Origin: Victivallis vadensis
GTDB lineage: Bacteria > Verrucomicrobiota > Lentisphaeria > Victivallales > GWF2-50-93
DNA: 12,854 nt
Assembly: GCA_020718525.1 (NCBI GenBank)
Contig: DYRX01000094.1
Location: forward strand, 1-12,854
Reading direction: 5' to 3'
The number at the start of each line of letters is the position of its first letter. Position 1 is the stretch's first letter. A program made the position numbers and the translations under genes. The notes beneath the pieces were generated by a model, which ran no database searches, was not told where the DNA came from, and worked only from the letters and a program-made list of their open reading frames with translations. This document shows positions 1 to 7,052 of the stretch, piece after piece.

Positions 1-43
1 AAATCAACGGGAAAACAGAGCTTCGAGATTTGGCGTTTCGCCG

Positions 44-1207
44 TCAGGCTAGTCCGTCTTTTTTTAGAGCCGAAATTCTGTAGACGGACTGTAGTATTCC
101 TAGGCAGAAGAGGATGCAGACCATGAAGGAGCCTCCGTAGCTGATGAGCGGAAGCGGAAGCCCTTTGACAGGCATAAGCCTTATGGTCATGGAAATATTT
201 ATGAACGAGTGGGCGAATATCATGACGGCGATTCCTATTGCTAGAAATGCTCCAAACTCGTCGCATGAGAGCATCGCGACGCGGAGGATAGAGGCTATGA
301 GCGCCATGTAGAGGAATATCACCAGCATCGAGCCTGCGAAGCCGGTCTCCTCGGCGATGACTGAAAAAATGAAGTCCGTGCTGGACACTGTTTTCGGCAG
401 AAATCCGAGAGTGTGCTGTGTCCCCTGCATGAAGCCTTTCCCGGCGATTCCGCCGCTTCCGACCGCAAGCTCAGACTGAAGTGCATTCCAGCCGCGCTTG
501 ACAGGATCTCTGCCAGGATTGAAGAATACCATGATTCTCTCCTTCTGATATTCCTTGAGAAATGGATATGCCGCCGGCAGTGATAGCGAGAGCGCGAGAA
601 ATACGGCGAAGATCCATTTCCAGCCGATTCCTGCGGCGAAGAGCATGGCGCCCGCGATTGGCACAATCATCATCGCCGCGCCAAGATCAGGCTCTATCAC
701 GATGAGGAAAAACGGGATTGCGTTGATGAGAAGGATTCCAGCGAGGCTGGTCAGGCGCGAGAGCTTGAATTCGCTCGATGAAAGGATCATGGCATTGACT
801 ATGATGATGCCGGTCTTTGCGAACTCGGAAGGCTGTATTCTGACAGGACCCAGGGGAAGCCAGCGGCGCGCCTCGTTAATTTTAGCGCCGCCGAGAAAGA
901 CGGCGAGGAGGAGAAAGATGCATACCGGATAGATTATGAGCGACCATTTTTTCAGGCTTCTGTAATCGAAAAAAAAACTGAAATAGAACCAGAAGCAAAT
1001 GCCCATTGAAAACCACAGGATCTGCTTCTTCCACATGTCCAGATAGGCGCGGCTTCCGATCTGCTGTCCGATTCCGTAGATGAAAAATATTCCTACGATC
1101 ACCAGGAGCAAAGCAGGGACAATCTGAAAAAAATCCACTCCGGAAGGAAAAAATCGCGAAATTCGCAGTTTCGAGAGCTGATCCTTCTTGTAGTCGTCGT
1201 AATTCAT
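44..1207 (-). CDS. rodA: RodA, SEDS-family peptidoglycan glycosyltransferase
   Basis: RodA polymerises lipid II into glycan strands in the inner membrane as part of the elongasome, with a class B PBP partner; this role is family knowledge. The 387-aa protein has about ten hydrophobic segments and the SEDS signatures in order: LGPVRIQPSEFAK (119-131), EPDLGAAM (172-179), QSELAVGSGG...GKGF (244-259), STDFIFSVIAEE (276-287) and LMPVKGLPLPLISYGG (344-359). Asp278 in TDFIF matches the catalytic Asp of RodA. The wording of the motifs and the company of nadD and rsfS favour RodA over FtsW. I chose the ATG at 1207 because it overlaps the upstream stop as ATGA. An in-frame ATG at 1234 would add nine residues inside the upstream gene. 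It is the last gene of the minus-strand operon visible here. The 43 bases beyond its stop hold only a 4-bp hairpin, so the operon may continue outside the window. Confidence 0.95.
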   Translation of the reverse strand: MNYDDYKKDQLSKLRISRFFPSGVDFFQIVPALLLVIVGIFFIYGIGQQIGSRAYLDMWKKQILWFSMGICFWFYFSFFFDYRSLKKWSLIIYPVCIFLLLAVFLGGAKINEARRWLPLGPVRIQPSEFAKTGIIIVNAMILSSSEFKLSRLTSLAGILLINAIPFFLIVIEPDLGAAMMIVPIAGAMLFAAGIGWKWIFAVFLALSLSLPAAYPFLKEYQKERIMVFFNPGRDPVKRGWNALQSELAVGSGGIAGKGFMQGTQHTLGFLPKTVSSTDFIFSVIAEETGFAGSMLVIFLYMALIASILRVAMLSCDEFGAFLAIGIAVMIFAHSFINISMTIRLMPVKGLPLPLISYGGSFMVCILFCLGILQSVYRISALKKDGLA

Positions 1208-1839
1208 TTTCCCGTGTTCCGGGAAGGACAGCATATCTCGATGGCCTTGCCTCTTATTCTCGCCAGCCTCGATATCTGTTTTTCGAGAAAATTCCGGAGT
1301 CCGGGGACTTCCGATGAGACCTGTCTCAGGCGCTCGGCAATTGCGGCGCTGTCGCGCTGGAGGCGCTTTGCAACTGCAAGAGAAAACTTGTCAAGATCGT
1401 CGGGGGCGTCAAGGATTTGACACGCCTCTCTCATTGCGATGCCGTAATAGGCAAGCGTCCAAATCACGAATTCGGGCTTGAAAAGGTTCGGCTGAGCGGC
1501 AGAGGCAGAAGCGAACTCCTCGGTGAGAGCTGAAAGCTCTCTGAAAAGTTCCGCTCCTTTTCTCGTCTCCAGGTTTTCCTGCGCCGAAGGGAAGAAATCG
1601 CCCTGCTCGTCATCATCCTCGTCGTCAACTCCGCGGAAATTCAGAATTTCAGCGATTGTCTGGTGGGAATCCTCGGAGTTTGCGGCGGATCGCGCCATGT
1701 CAGCCGTGATGCGTTCCTCGCATGGCAGATCAATGAAGCGCGACACTCCCTTCATATATGCGGAGATCCCGGAGTCCAAGTCCCGCATGAGCTCCTCCCA
1801 TCTGAACTCGTCCCAAGTTTTTACTTCCGAATAATTCAT
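1204..1839 (-). CDS. Conserved-looking hypothetical acidic protein between rsfS and rodA
   Basis: I do not recognise this 211-aa protein. It is soluble, with no signal peptide or membrane segment. The N-terminal third is Glu/Asp-rich, with an acidic run around residues 71-80. The middle (about 92-145) looks helical and includes an aromatic patch WTLAYYGIAM (127-136). The C-terminal part (about 147-200) is an amphipathic, possibly coiled-coil helix rich in Arg, Lys and Leu, ending near a CC pair at 203-204. The ATG at 1839 has an AAGGAG-type site about 13 bases upstream and follows the rsfS stop with one base between (TGA-G-ATG). A 249-aa reading from 1953 would run back into rsfS and lacks such support. 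The stop overlaps the rodA start (ATGA), so its translation is tied to both neighbours. That suggests a housekeeping or envelope role, but this is context only. Confidence 0.8.
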   Translation of the reverse strand: MNYSEVKTWDEFRWEELMRDLDSGISAYMKGVSRFIDLPCEERITADMARSAANSEDSHQTIAEILNFRGVDDEDDDEQGDFFPSAQENLETRKGAELFRELSALTEEFASASAAQPNLFKPEFVIWTLAYYGIAMREACQILDAPDDLDKFSLAVAKRLQRDSAAIAERLRQVSSEVPGLRNFLEKQISRLARIRGKAIEICCPSRNTGK

Positions 1840-1840
1840 C

Positions 1841-2269
1841 TCAATTCTTCTTTCTCCTTGAAAGGGGCAGAAAATCCAAAATTCTCGGCGCGTCTCCCCA
1901 CATGTTTTCGAGGCGGTAGAAATCGCGCATTTCCGGCGAGAGAACATGGACAATCACCGATCCAAAATCAATGACAATCCAGCGGCTTGCCGGATCTCCT
2001 TCAATGGAGCTTGGCTTCACAGAAAAAGAGCTTCTGATTTCGTCGCACACGCGTTCTGAGATGGCGCGCAGATGAGGCGCCGAGTTGCCGGTGCATATCA
2101 CGAAGTAGTCGCAAAGCACTGTGATCTCGCTCAACTGCAGGACAAGAAGATCGCCAGCCTTTCCAGCGTCCGCGGCCTCCGCGGCGGCCTTCGCCATTTT
2201 TGCGGCCTTTTCCAAGGAGGCAGACTTCTTTGCTGTATTTTTTTCCGCGGCCAATTCCGATTCTGGCAT
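1841..2269 (-). CDS. rsfS: RsfS, ribosomal silencing factor
   Basis: RsfS (Iojap/YbeB family) binds protein uL14 of the large ribosomal subunit and blocks subunit joining when nutrients are scarce. The family core is clear: KAGDLLVLQLSEIT (37-50), CDYFVICTGNS (53-63), HLRAI (66-70), then SRWIVIDFGSVIVHVLSPEMRDFYRLENMWGDA from about 95 to 127 with the DFG, VHV, FYRLE and W-DA signatures. At 142 aa it is somewhat longer than the usual 105-120, owing to a Lys/Ala/Glu-rich N-terminal stretch of about 20-30 residues. The start at 2269 is chosen for its AAAGGAG site six bases away; an ATG at 2293 inside the nadD end has nothing comparable. The gene begins 16 bases after the nadD stop, the classic nadD-rsfS order. 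Confidence 0.93.
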   Translation of the reverse strand: MPESELAAEKNTAKKSASLEKAAKMAKAAAEAADAGKAGDLLVLQLSEITVLCDYFVICTGNSAPHLRAISERVCDEIRSSFSVKPSSIEGDPASRWIVIDFGSVIVHVLSPEMRDFYRLENMWGDAPRILDFLPLSRRKKN

Positions 2270-2285
2270 TGTTTCTCCTTTATTT

Positions 2286-2894
2286 TCAACCATAGAGCTT
2301 CTTCGTCGCCGAGTATTCTTCGACTGCCGCATCAAGAAAAGCGGAGCTCTCACACCTCTCGGAGATGCGTTTTCTGAGATCAGTCGAAGATACGTCAATG
2401 AATTTAAGAGGCAAAAGCGACTTGTAAAGCCTTTCTCCAGTTTTTTCGCCCCATATTTTTGAAAGATCCCCAAAATCCGGCCTGAATCCCTTCCGCGGAT
2501 AAGATATTATGTTCCATTTTTCGACAAGCTCCTCCGCTTTGAACCAGGTGTGAAGCTGAAGAAGGCTGTCTGAGCCAAGGATCAGGGAGATCTCGGCATC
2601 CGGATAAGTTTCCGCAAAATGCTCCATCGTTCTGAAGGTGTATGAAGGCTCGTCAGGCATCCTTGCTTCGAAGTCGGATATCTCGAAGGAGTCGCGCCCT
2701 TTTAGCGCGAGGCGGAGCATTTCTAGCCTGTCCTTGAACGGGCTTATCGGGAAATCAGGCTTGTGTGGCGGATTGAAGGCGGGAACAAAGATAATCATGT
2801 CGAGTCCGCAGAAATGCATCGCCTGCTCGGCGAGCCCGGTGTGGCCAAGATGGGGCGGATCGAAAGTCCCCCCGAATATTCCTATCTTCTTCAA
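2286..2894 (-). CDS. nadD: NadD, nicotinate-nucleotide adenylyltransferase
   Basis: NadD transfers AMP from ATP to nicotinate mononucleotide to make deamido-NAD, a cytosolic step of NAD synthesis. The 202-aa protein is of normal family length. It has the nucleotidyltransferase motif GGTFDPPHLGH (8-18), FVPAFNPPHK (about 36-45) and, near the C-terminus, DVSSTDLRKRI, which matches the ISSTxIR motif. It starts with TTG: the codon at 2894-2892 is followed directly by KKIGIFGG, exactly where the fold should begin, and a perfect AGGAGG sits eight bases upstream. No ATG lies between that site and the first motif. It is the first gene of the nadD-rsfS-unknown-rodA operon. The 325-base gap upstream should hold its promoter. 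Confidence 0.95.
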   Translation of the reverse strand: MKKIGIFGGTFDPPHLGHTGLAEQAMHFCGLDMIIFVPAFNPPHKPDFPISPFKDRLEMLRLALKGRDSFEISDFEARMPDEPSYTFRTMEHFAETYPDAEISLILGSDSLLQLHTWFKAEELVEKWNIISYPRKGFRPDFGDLSKIWGEKTGERLYKSLLPLKFIDVSSTDLRKRISERCESSAFLDAAVEEYSATKKLYG

Positions 2895-2902
2895 AAGGGA
2901 GC

Positions 2903-2908
2903 CCTCCT
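2903..2908 (-). promoter_or_regulatory. Strong Shine-Dalgarno deciding the TTG start of nadD
   Basis: On the minus strand the bases read AGGAGG, followed by eight bases and then TTG. This is the best-matching ribosome binding site seen in the window, and it fixes the non-ATG start of nadD. Confidence 0.8.
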
Positions 2909-2956
2909 GTCAATTTCATAACTCCTGATTCGTGGAATTTGCTGTTGTTGCAATTT

Positions 2957-3036
2957 ATCGGTATCGGAATCGGTATCGGGATCGAATATTATTCCCATGC
3001 ATCAATTCCGATTCCGATAGCGACCCCGACCCCGAT
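2957..3036. repeat. Degenerate hexamer inverted repeat (ATCGGN-type)
   Basis: The left arm (2957-2986) is built from imperfect units of the type ATCGGT/ATCGGA/ATCGGG. The right arm (3006-3036) is built from the reverse-complement units (TTCCGA, CGACCC, CCCGAT). Folding the arms pairs roughly 23 of 30 positions around a 19-base loop that includes ATGCAT. The hexameric periodicity inside each arm suggests growth by slippage. It lies in the nadD leader region, between the possible promoter and the start, and would appear in that transcript if the promoter is right. Confidence 0.75.
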
Positions 3037-3069
3037 TGAAGCAAATCCGACACATGCATTTTCCATATA

Positions 3070-3098
3070 ATTATAATTTTCCCCATATGGGTAAGGAA
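3070..3098 (-). promoter_or_regulatory. Possible promoter of the nadD operon
   Basis: On the minus strand TTCCTT (3098-3093) is followed after 17 bases by a perfect TATAAT (3075-3070). The -35 match is poor, at three of six. A CCATAT/ATATGG dyad (3063-3090) straddles the -10 box and could be an operator. It is the best candidate in the gap upstream of nadD, but such boxes arise easily in AT-rich sequence. Confidence 0.3.
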
Positions 3099-3219
3099 GT
3101 CTGAATTTTCAGCAAACTACGCCGTATTCCTCCTTCTTATCTGAATCGCGATCAAAATTCGTGATTTGAATTTGTTCCAGATTTACAAACGCCAACAGCC
3201 CCCAAGGCAAAGAAGGCAA

Positions 3220-5145
3220 TCATCTTTCGAAATAGGTGTATCCCCTGAGACCAGATTCGTATGCCTCCATGATTTTACGGCGCTCCTCGGGGGTGATCAA
3301 AGACTGCTGGACTGCGCCTTCCGCCGTGTCTCTAAGCCTCTGTATCATGGCTTTCACATCGTATTCGACGTATGAAAGGACGTCGGCGACAGAATCGCCT
3401 TCGAGCTCTCTGACAAATTCGTACTTGCCGTCTTCGTGTATCCTTATGCTCACAACGTTTGTGTCGCCAAGAAGGTTGTGAAGATCTCCAAGCGTCTCCT
3501 GATAGGCGCCGACCAGGAATATGCCCAGATAATACTCCTCGTCGCTCTTGAGCTCGTGCAGTGGGATCGTGTGCTTGACGTCGTGCAGATCAATGAAATT
3601 GTCTATTCTGCCGTCGCAGTCGCATGTTATGTCGGCGATGATTCCGTGGCGCAGGGGCTGTTCGTTGAGCCTATGGACCGGCATTACCGGGAAAAGATGT
3701 TTGATCGCCCAGGAGTCCGGCAGAGACTGGAAGAGGCTGAAATTTCCGTAGTAGATGTCGGATAGCGCAAGCTCGAGGTGCTCGAATTCGTCCGGCACGT
3801 ACTTGAGCTTTTTAGTTTCCGTGGATATCCTGCTCATGATGTTCCAAAATGCGGATTCGGCATGCGCCCTCTCCCTGAGGCTGATTTCTCCGGACTTGAA
3901 TCTCTCCCTTATCTCGTCGCGGTAAAAGATCGCGTCATGATAGCATTCCTGAAGCTTTTTAGGCTTGATCGCCTTGAGGACGTCAAACATGTTGTTGGTT
4001 AGCTCATGGCAGTTTTTTGGCGCTTCGTCCTGTATCTGCTGTGCCTTGAACCGGCTCACATAGAGGACGTTGAAAAGCAGAACGGAGTAGTAGGCGACGG
4101 TCGCCCTCCCGGATTCGGTAATCAGGACTGGGTGCGGAATTTTGTGGCGGTCCATCGTCTCCATGACGGTCTCTATTATGTCCGCGCAATACTCCTCGGT
4201 CGTGTAGTTTCGACTGCTCGGGAAATTCGTATGCGAGCCGTCGTAGTCAACAGCGAGTCCGCCGCCGAGATCGAGATATCCCATCGGCGCGCCCTCCTGG
4301 AAAAGTCCGGCATAGATTCTTGCCGCCTCAAGAACGCCCGCCCTGATGTCCCTTATGTTCGGGATCTGCGAGCCGATATGATAGTGGAGCAACTGCAGGC
4401 AGTCGAGATGCCCGTTTTCCCGCAGATAGTCAACAACTTCGATGATCTCGAGCGTATTCAGGCCGAAGACGCTCCGGTCGCCGCCGGATTCTGTCCATTG
4501 TCCGCCCGCCTTCGTGGAAAGCTTCATTCGGATTCCCAGAAGCGGCTTGATGCCCATATCGCGGGATTTTTTCACGATGAGCGGTATTTCTCCGGGCATT
4601 TCAACTACGAAAAAGCACCTGATGCCCATTTTCTTCGCGTAAAGCCCCAGCTCGATGAACTCCTCGTCCTTGTAGCCGTTGCAGATCAGGCACGCTTCGG
4701 GATCTTTGAGCATCGAGATGGCGGCTATCAGCTCCGCCTTGCTGCCGGCTTCAAGCCCATGATGGCATTTTGAGCCGAACTTGGTGACCTCTTCGAGCAC
4801 CTGCTGCTGCTGGTTGACCTTGATCGGATACGCGCCTCTGTAGACGTTTCCGTACTGAAGATCGCGCATGGCATTTTGAAAAGATTCGTTGAGCCGGTTC
4901 AACTGGGAGTCCAGAATGTTCTGCACCCGCAAGAGGACTGGCATGTCCAGCCCGCGGGCCTTGACTCCGGCAATGACATCCATGATGCTTACAGAAGGAC
5001 CTCCATTTTTTCTGCCATTCGGCGTGATGACGACATCCCCTGTTTCGGAAATGTCGAAATATCCGGCGCTCCAGTTAAGGACTCCAAAGGCGTCCCGCGC
5101 CTTCTCCACAGTCCATCTCTCCAAATTTTCATTCATGACCGTCAT
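3220..5145 (-). CDS. speA: SpeA, biosynthetic arginine decarboxylase
   Basis: SpeA converts arginine to agmatine and CO2, the first step of the agmatine route to putrescine. It is a PLP enzyme of the alanine-racemase-like fold III class. At 641 aa it has the usual length (E. coli SpeA is about 658). Visible signatures: AYPIKVNQQQQ with the PLP lysine at 109, HYHIGSQ (254-260), DLGGGLAVDYDGS (292-304) for phosphate binding, ESGRA (344-348), DITCDCDGR (505-513) with the catalytic-cysteine region, and LGDLHNLLGDTN (552-563). The ATG at 5145 has GGAG seven bases upstream; an ATG three codons later is too far from it. It stands alone, convergent with nothing and divergent from the LolA-like gene across a 194-base gap. 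No speB or aguA is in view, so the next pathway step is encoded elsewhere. Confidence 0.96.
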   Translation of the reverse strand: MTVMNENLERWTVEKARDAFGVLNWSAGYFDISETGDVVITPNGRKNGGPSVSIMDVIAGVKARGLDMPVLLRVQNILDSQLNRLNESFQNAMRDLQYGNVYRGAYPIKVNQQQQVLEEVTKFGSKCHHGLEAGSKAELIAAISMLKDPEACLICNGYKDEEFIELGLYAKKMGIRCFFVVEMPGEIPLIVKKSRDMGIKPLLGIRMKLSTKAGGQWTESGGDRSVFGLNTLEIIEVVDYLRENGHLDCLQLLHYHIGSQIPNIRDIRAGVLEAARIYAGLFQEGAPMGYLDLGGGLAVDYDGSHTNFPSSRNYTTEEYCADIIETVMETMDRHKIPHPVLITESGRATVAYYSVLLFNVLYVSRFKAQQIQDEAPKNCHELTNNMFDVLKAIKPKKLQECYHDAIFYRDEIRERFKSGEISLRERAHAESAFWNIMSRISTETKKLKYVPDEFEHLELALSDIYYGNFSLFQSLPDSWAIKHLFPVMPVHRLNEQPLRHGIIADITCDCDGRIDNFIDLHDVKHTIPLHELKSDEEYYLGIFLVGAYQETLGDLHNLLGDTNVVSIRIHEDGKYEFVRELEGDSVADVLSYVEYDVKAMIQRLRDTAEGAVQQSLITPEERRKIMEAYESGLRGYTYFER

Positions 5146-5339
5146 CCGGAAACTCCATAAATATATTTCGACACTTCAAAGCGTATAAAAATAATTCCGG
5201 CAGTCCTAAAAGCAACCGCCATCTTCCCCTTTTTCAGCACAGAATCTGGACTTTGCCCTTGTTTTTGCAATATTGCGCGTTAGGCTTTGCCTGTCAGATC
5301 TTAGAAACCGACTCTTTCTCAAAAAAAGGAACGCCTCAC

Positions 5340-6095
5340 ATGAAAAGGAAAATGGCGCTATTGCTTGCCGCCGTCCAGCTCCTCTGCTACGCGAATTCCG
5401 CCGCCGCCGAGGACGCTGTAATGCCCGCCTCCGAAGAAATCATGGCAAAAATTCAGAAGGCCGCTGATCCTGACGGAAAGTCTAAAACAGTCTTTTCCGC
5501 TGAAATCAAGGCCAAACTGAAGATGTTTGACGGAGCAGAAGGCAATCTCAATGTCATAGTAAAAAAGCCGGATCTCATCAGGATACAAGTTCAGTCAGGC
5601 GACAGTCTGATGCTCAGGGCTTACAATGGCAAGACAGCATGGGAGCTCAGCGGCAAAGCGCCCCTTCGTAATCTTGCTCCGGAAGAGCTTGACAGCCTCA
5701 GGTTTCAAGCCTACAACATCTTGCCTGACAGCAACTTCGATGAACTGTTTTCAAAAATGGAGCCGCAAGGCAGTGCCGAGATTGCCGGCGGCAAATGCTA
5801 TAAAGTCCTCTGCACTCCAAAAGAGCAGTTCAAGTCTTCTCCGCTCACATTATACGTTGATCAAAAAACTTTCTTTGTCCTCAAATCCGAGCAGAAGCAG
5901 AAGATCAGGGATCAGGAAACTGAGATGGCGACAAGCTTCGAAGACTACGAGAACTGCGACGGAATCATGATGCCCATGATCATCGTATCCGAGGCGGACG
6001 GAAAAATCCGGGAAGTCTCCATTGAATCTGTGGAATGGAATCCCGAACTGGACGAGAGCATATTCAATCCTCCGGCAAAACTTGAAAAATATTAA
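5340..6095 (+). CDS. Exported LolA-fold protein (lipoprotein-sorting-like)
   Basis: This 251-aa protein has a clear Sec signal peptide: basic KRK, a hydrophobic core (5-18) and an AAA|ED cleavage site near 23-24. The mature part alternates beta-strand-like segments typical of the LolA/LolB half-barrel: VIVKKPDLIRIQVQSGDSLMLRAYNGKTAWEL in the first half, then LTLYVDQKTFFVLKSEQK, an FEDYENCDGIMMPM stretch and a final ESVEWNPELDESIFNPP. These are the hallmarks of 'outer membrane lipoprotein-sorting protein' or DUF2092-like entries. True LolA carries lipoproteins across the periplasm; this relative may instead bind other lipids, so I give no symbol. The ATG at 5340 has AAAGGA about ten bases upstream. 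The longer reading from 5253 would bury the signal peptide. The next gene starts 16 bases after its stop, so the two are probably cotranscribed. Confidence 0.8.
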   Translation: MKRKMALLLAAVQLLCYANSAAAEDAVMPASEEIMAKIQKAADPDGKSKTVFSAEIKAKLKMFDGAEGNLNVIVKKPDLIRIQVQSGDSLMLRAYNGKTAWELSGKAPLRNLAPEELDSLRFQAYNILPDSNFDELFSKMEPQGSAEIAGGKCYKVLCTPKEQFKSSPLTLYVDQKTFFVLKSEQKQKIRDQETEMATSFEDYENCDGIMMPMIIVSEADGKIREVSIESVEWNPELDESIFNPPAKLEKY

Positions 6096-6111
6096 ATTGG
6101 AGAAACACAAG

Positions 6112-6840
6112 ATGAAAATTTCTGCGACTCTCGCATTTTGCGCGGCGCTGATCTGCATAAGTGCTTCAGCATTGGATTCTTACACTTTGCCAGACGGAAG
6201 AGTCCTTGAGAATCCCTACATCATAAGCCAGACTCCGGCCGGTCTCAATGTCGGGCATTCCAAAGGCGTCATCTTTGTTAAGTTTTCCAGTCTCCCTGAG
6301 GATATTCAGAAAAAATTCAACTACGACCCTCAGGAGGCGCTCAAGCACGAAAGTAGGATGGCGGCAGTCAAGGCGGCGGCAGAACAAAAGAAAAAAGATG
6401 ATGCGGTCAGGCTTGCCGCCGAGCAGGAACAGCGGAAAAAACTGACTGCGACTTGGAAATCGAAGCAGTTGGCTCAGGAAATAGGGAAGCTGGAGATCCG
6501 AAACAAATTCATCGAGGAGGAAATTCCAAAGCTCGAAAAGGAAATACAGGGATATCTTGACAAGAGCCATCAGCTGGCAGGCACAAACGTTTCTGGAAAT
6601 AAAAATTCCTCCGACTACTCTTACGGCTGGGGCTGGGGAGGCACCTATGTCCACGACGCTTCCGGATCGCGCGCAGAAAAAACAAAGAGAAAAATGATTT
6701 CAGATTTGACCGACGAATATGCGAGTGCCAAAAAAACTCTCAAAAAATACAAGGACGAACTGAACAAAAACCGGATGAATCTGCTGACGCTCAGACAAAA
6801 TCTGGAGCAATCCCAGAAAACAAGTCATTCTGAAGAGTAA
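6112..6840 (+). CDS. Exported coiled-coil protein with N-terminal 'DGR...YDP' module
   Basis: Function unknown. The 242-aa product has a signal peptide (core 7-17, cleavage about ASA|LD at 20-21). A compact module follows (22-75): YTLPDGRVLENPYI, TPAGLNVGHSKGVIFVKFSSLP and KKFNYDPQEA. I recall this pattern in many secreted proteins of PVC bacteria; that is memory, not a search. Residues about 78-150 form a Lys/Glu/Ala-rich coiled coil. A Gly/Trp/Tyr-rich linker (162-182, with YGWGWGG at 171-177) breaks it, and a second coiled coil runs from about 187 to 235. No Cys or membrane segment remains after cleavage. The ATG at 6112 has GGAG nine bases upstream. It is probably cotranscribed with the LolA-like gene, so both may act in the periplasm or envelope. 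A long hairpin follows the gene at 6882. Confidence 0.75.
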   Translation: MKISATLAFCAALICISASALDSYTLPDGRVLENPYIISQTPAGLNVGHSKGVIFVKFSSLPEDIQKKFNYDPQEALKHESRMAAVKAAAEQKKKDDAVRLAAEQEQRKKLTATWKSKQLAQEIGKLEIRNKFIEEEIPKLEKEIQGYLDKSHQLAGTNVSGNKNSSDYSYGWGWGGTYVHDASGSRAEKTKRKMISDLTDEYASAKKTLKKYKDELNKNRMNLLTLRQNLEQSQKTSHSEE

Positions 6841-6881
6841 ATTTACAGGCATCATTTTTTGCGGAGCTTGGAAGTCCACAG

Positions 6882-6922
6882 GTATGTATTCAGTAAACTA
6901 CGTTCGTTTACTGAATCCGTAC
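6882..6922. terminator. Long hairpin after the secreted-protein pair
   Basis: The arms GTATGTATTCAGTAAAC (6882-6898) and GTTTACTGAATCCGTAC (6906-6922) pair over 17 positions, with 11 perfect inner pairs, one wobble and one mismatch, around a 7-base loop. It lies 41 bases after the coiled-coil gene stop. No T-tract follows, so termination is uncertain. It could be a dispersed palindromic repeat instead. Confidence 0.5.
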
Positions 6923-6943
6923 TAAAAGAATTCGCTTTTCATT

Positions 6944-6971
6944 TTGATTCAATACCGCTTCATGCTATTGT
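6944..6971 (+). promoter_or_regulatory. Possible sigma-70-type promoter for the ruvA operon
   Basis: TTGATT (6944-6949) and TATTGT (6966-6971) are separated by 16 bases; each matches the consensus at four of six positions. It sits between the hairpin at 6882 and ruvA, giving a leader of about 75 bases. No LexA-type operator is evident. Confidence 0.35.
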
Positions 6972-7001
6972 CTTTGCGAGATATATCAACAGAAAAACAA
7001 G

Positions 7002-7032
7002 CGGAGATCCGGCGCTCTTTGCCGGAACTCCG
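7002..7032 (+). promoter_or_regulatory. Hairpin in the ruvA leader just before the ribosome site
   Basis: CGGAG-A-TCCGGC (7002-7013) pairs with GCCGGA-A-CTCCG (7021-7032): 11 of 12 pairs around a 7-base loop. It ends nine bases before the GGAGG of ruvA. There is no following T-tract on the plus strand, so a role in mRNA stability or translation is more likely than termination. Confidence 0.5.
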
Positions 7033-7052
7033 AAAAATTGCGGAGGATACCC

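Larger units (their letters stand above)
2895..3219. other. Intergenic region between speA end and nadD start
   Basis: This stretch of 325 bases has no credible gene on either strand; only short ORFs without ribosome sites cross it. It contains the nadD ribosome site, the hexamer inverted repeat (2957-3036), an AT-rich segment with a possible minus-strand promoter (3070-3098) inside a CCATAT/ATATGG dyad (3063-3090), and a weak AAATTC/GAATTT dyad near 3155-3173. I see no strong T-tract terminator for speA. Confidence 0.7.

Noticed and set aside
1..43. GGCG/CGCC hairpin just after the rodA stop
   Set aside because: Only 4 bp with a 3-base loop and no T-tract; too weak to call a terminator.
4006..4773. 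255-aa open frame on the plus strand inside speA
   Set aside because: It lies fully antisense to a perfectly conserved SpeA, has no ribosome site and no recognisable motif. Codon bias of speA keeps this frame open.
5266..5281. GCAATATTGC palindrome in the speA/LolA-like divergent gap
   Set aside because: Only 10 bp; such palindromes are common by chance and it aligns with no promoter boxes.
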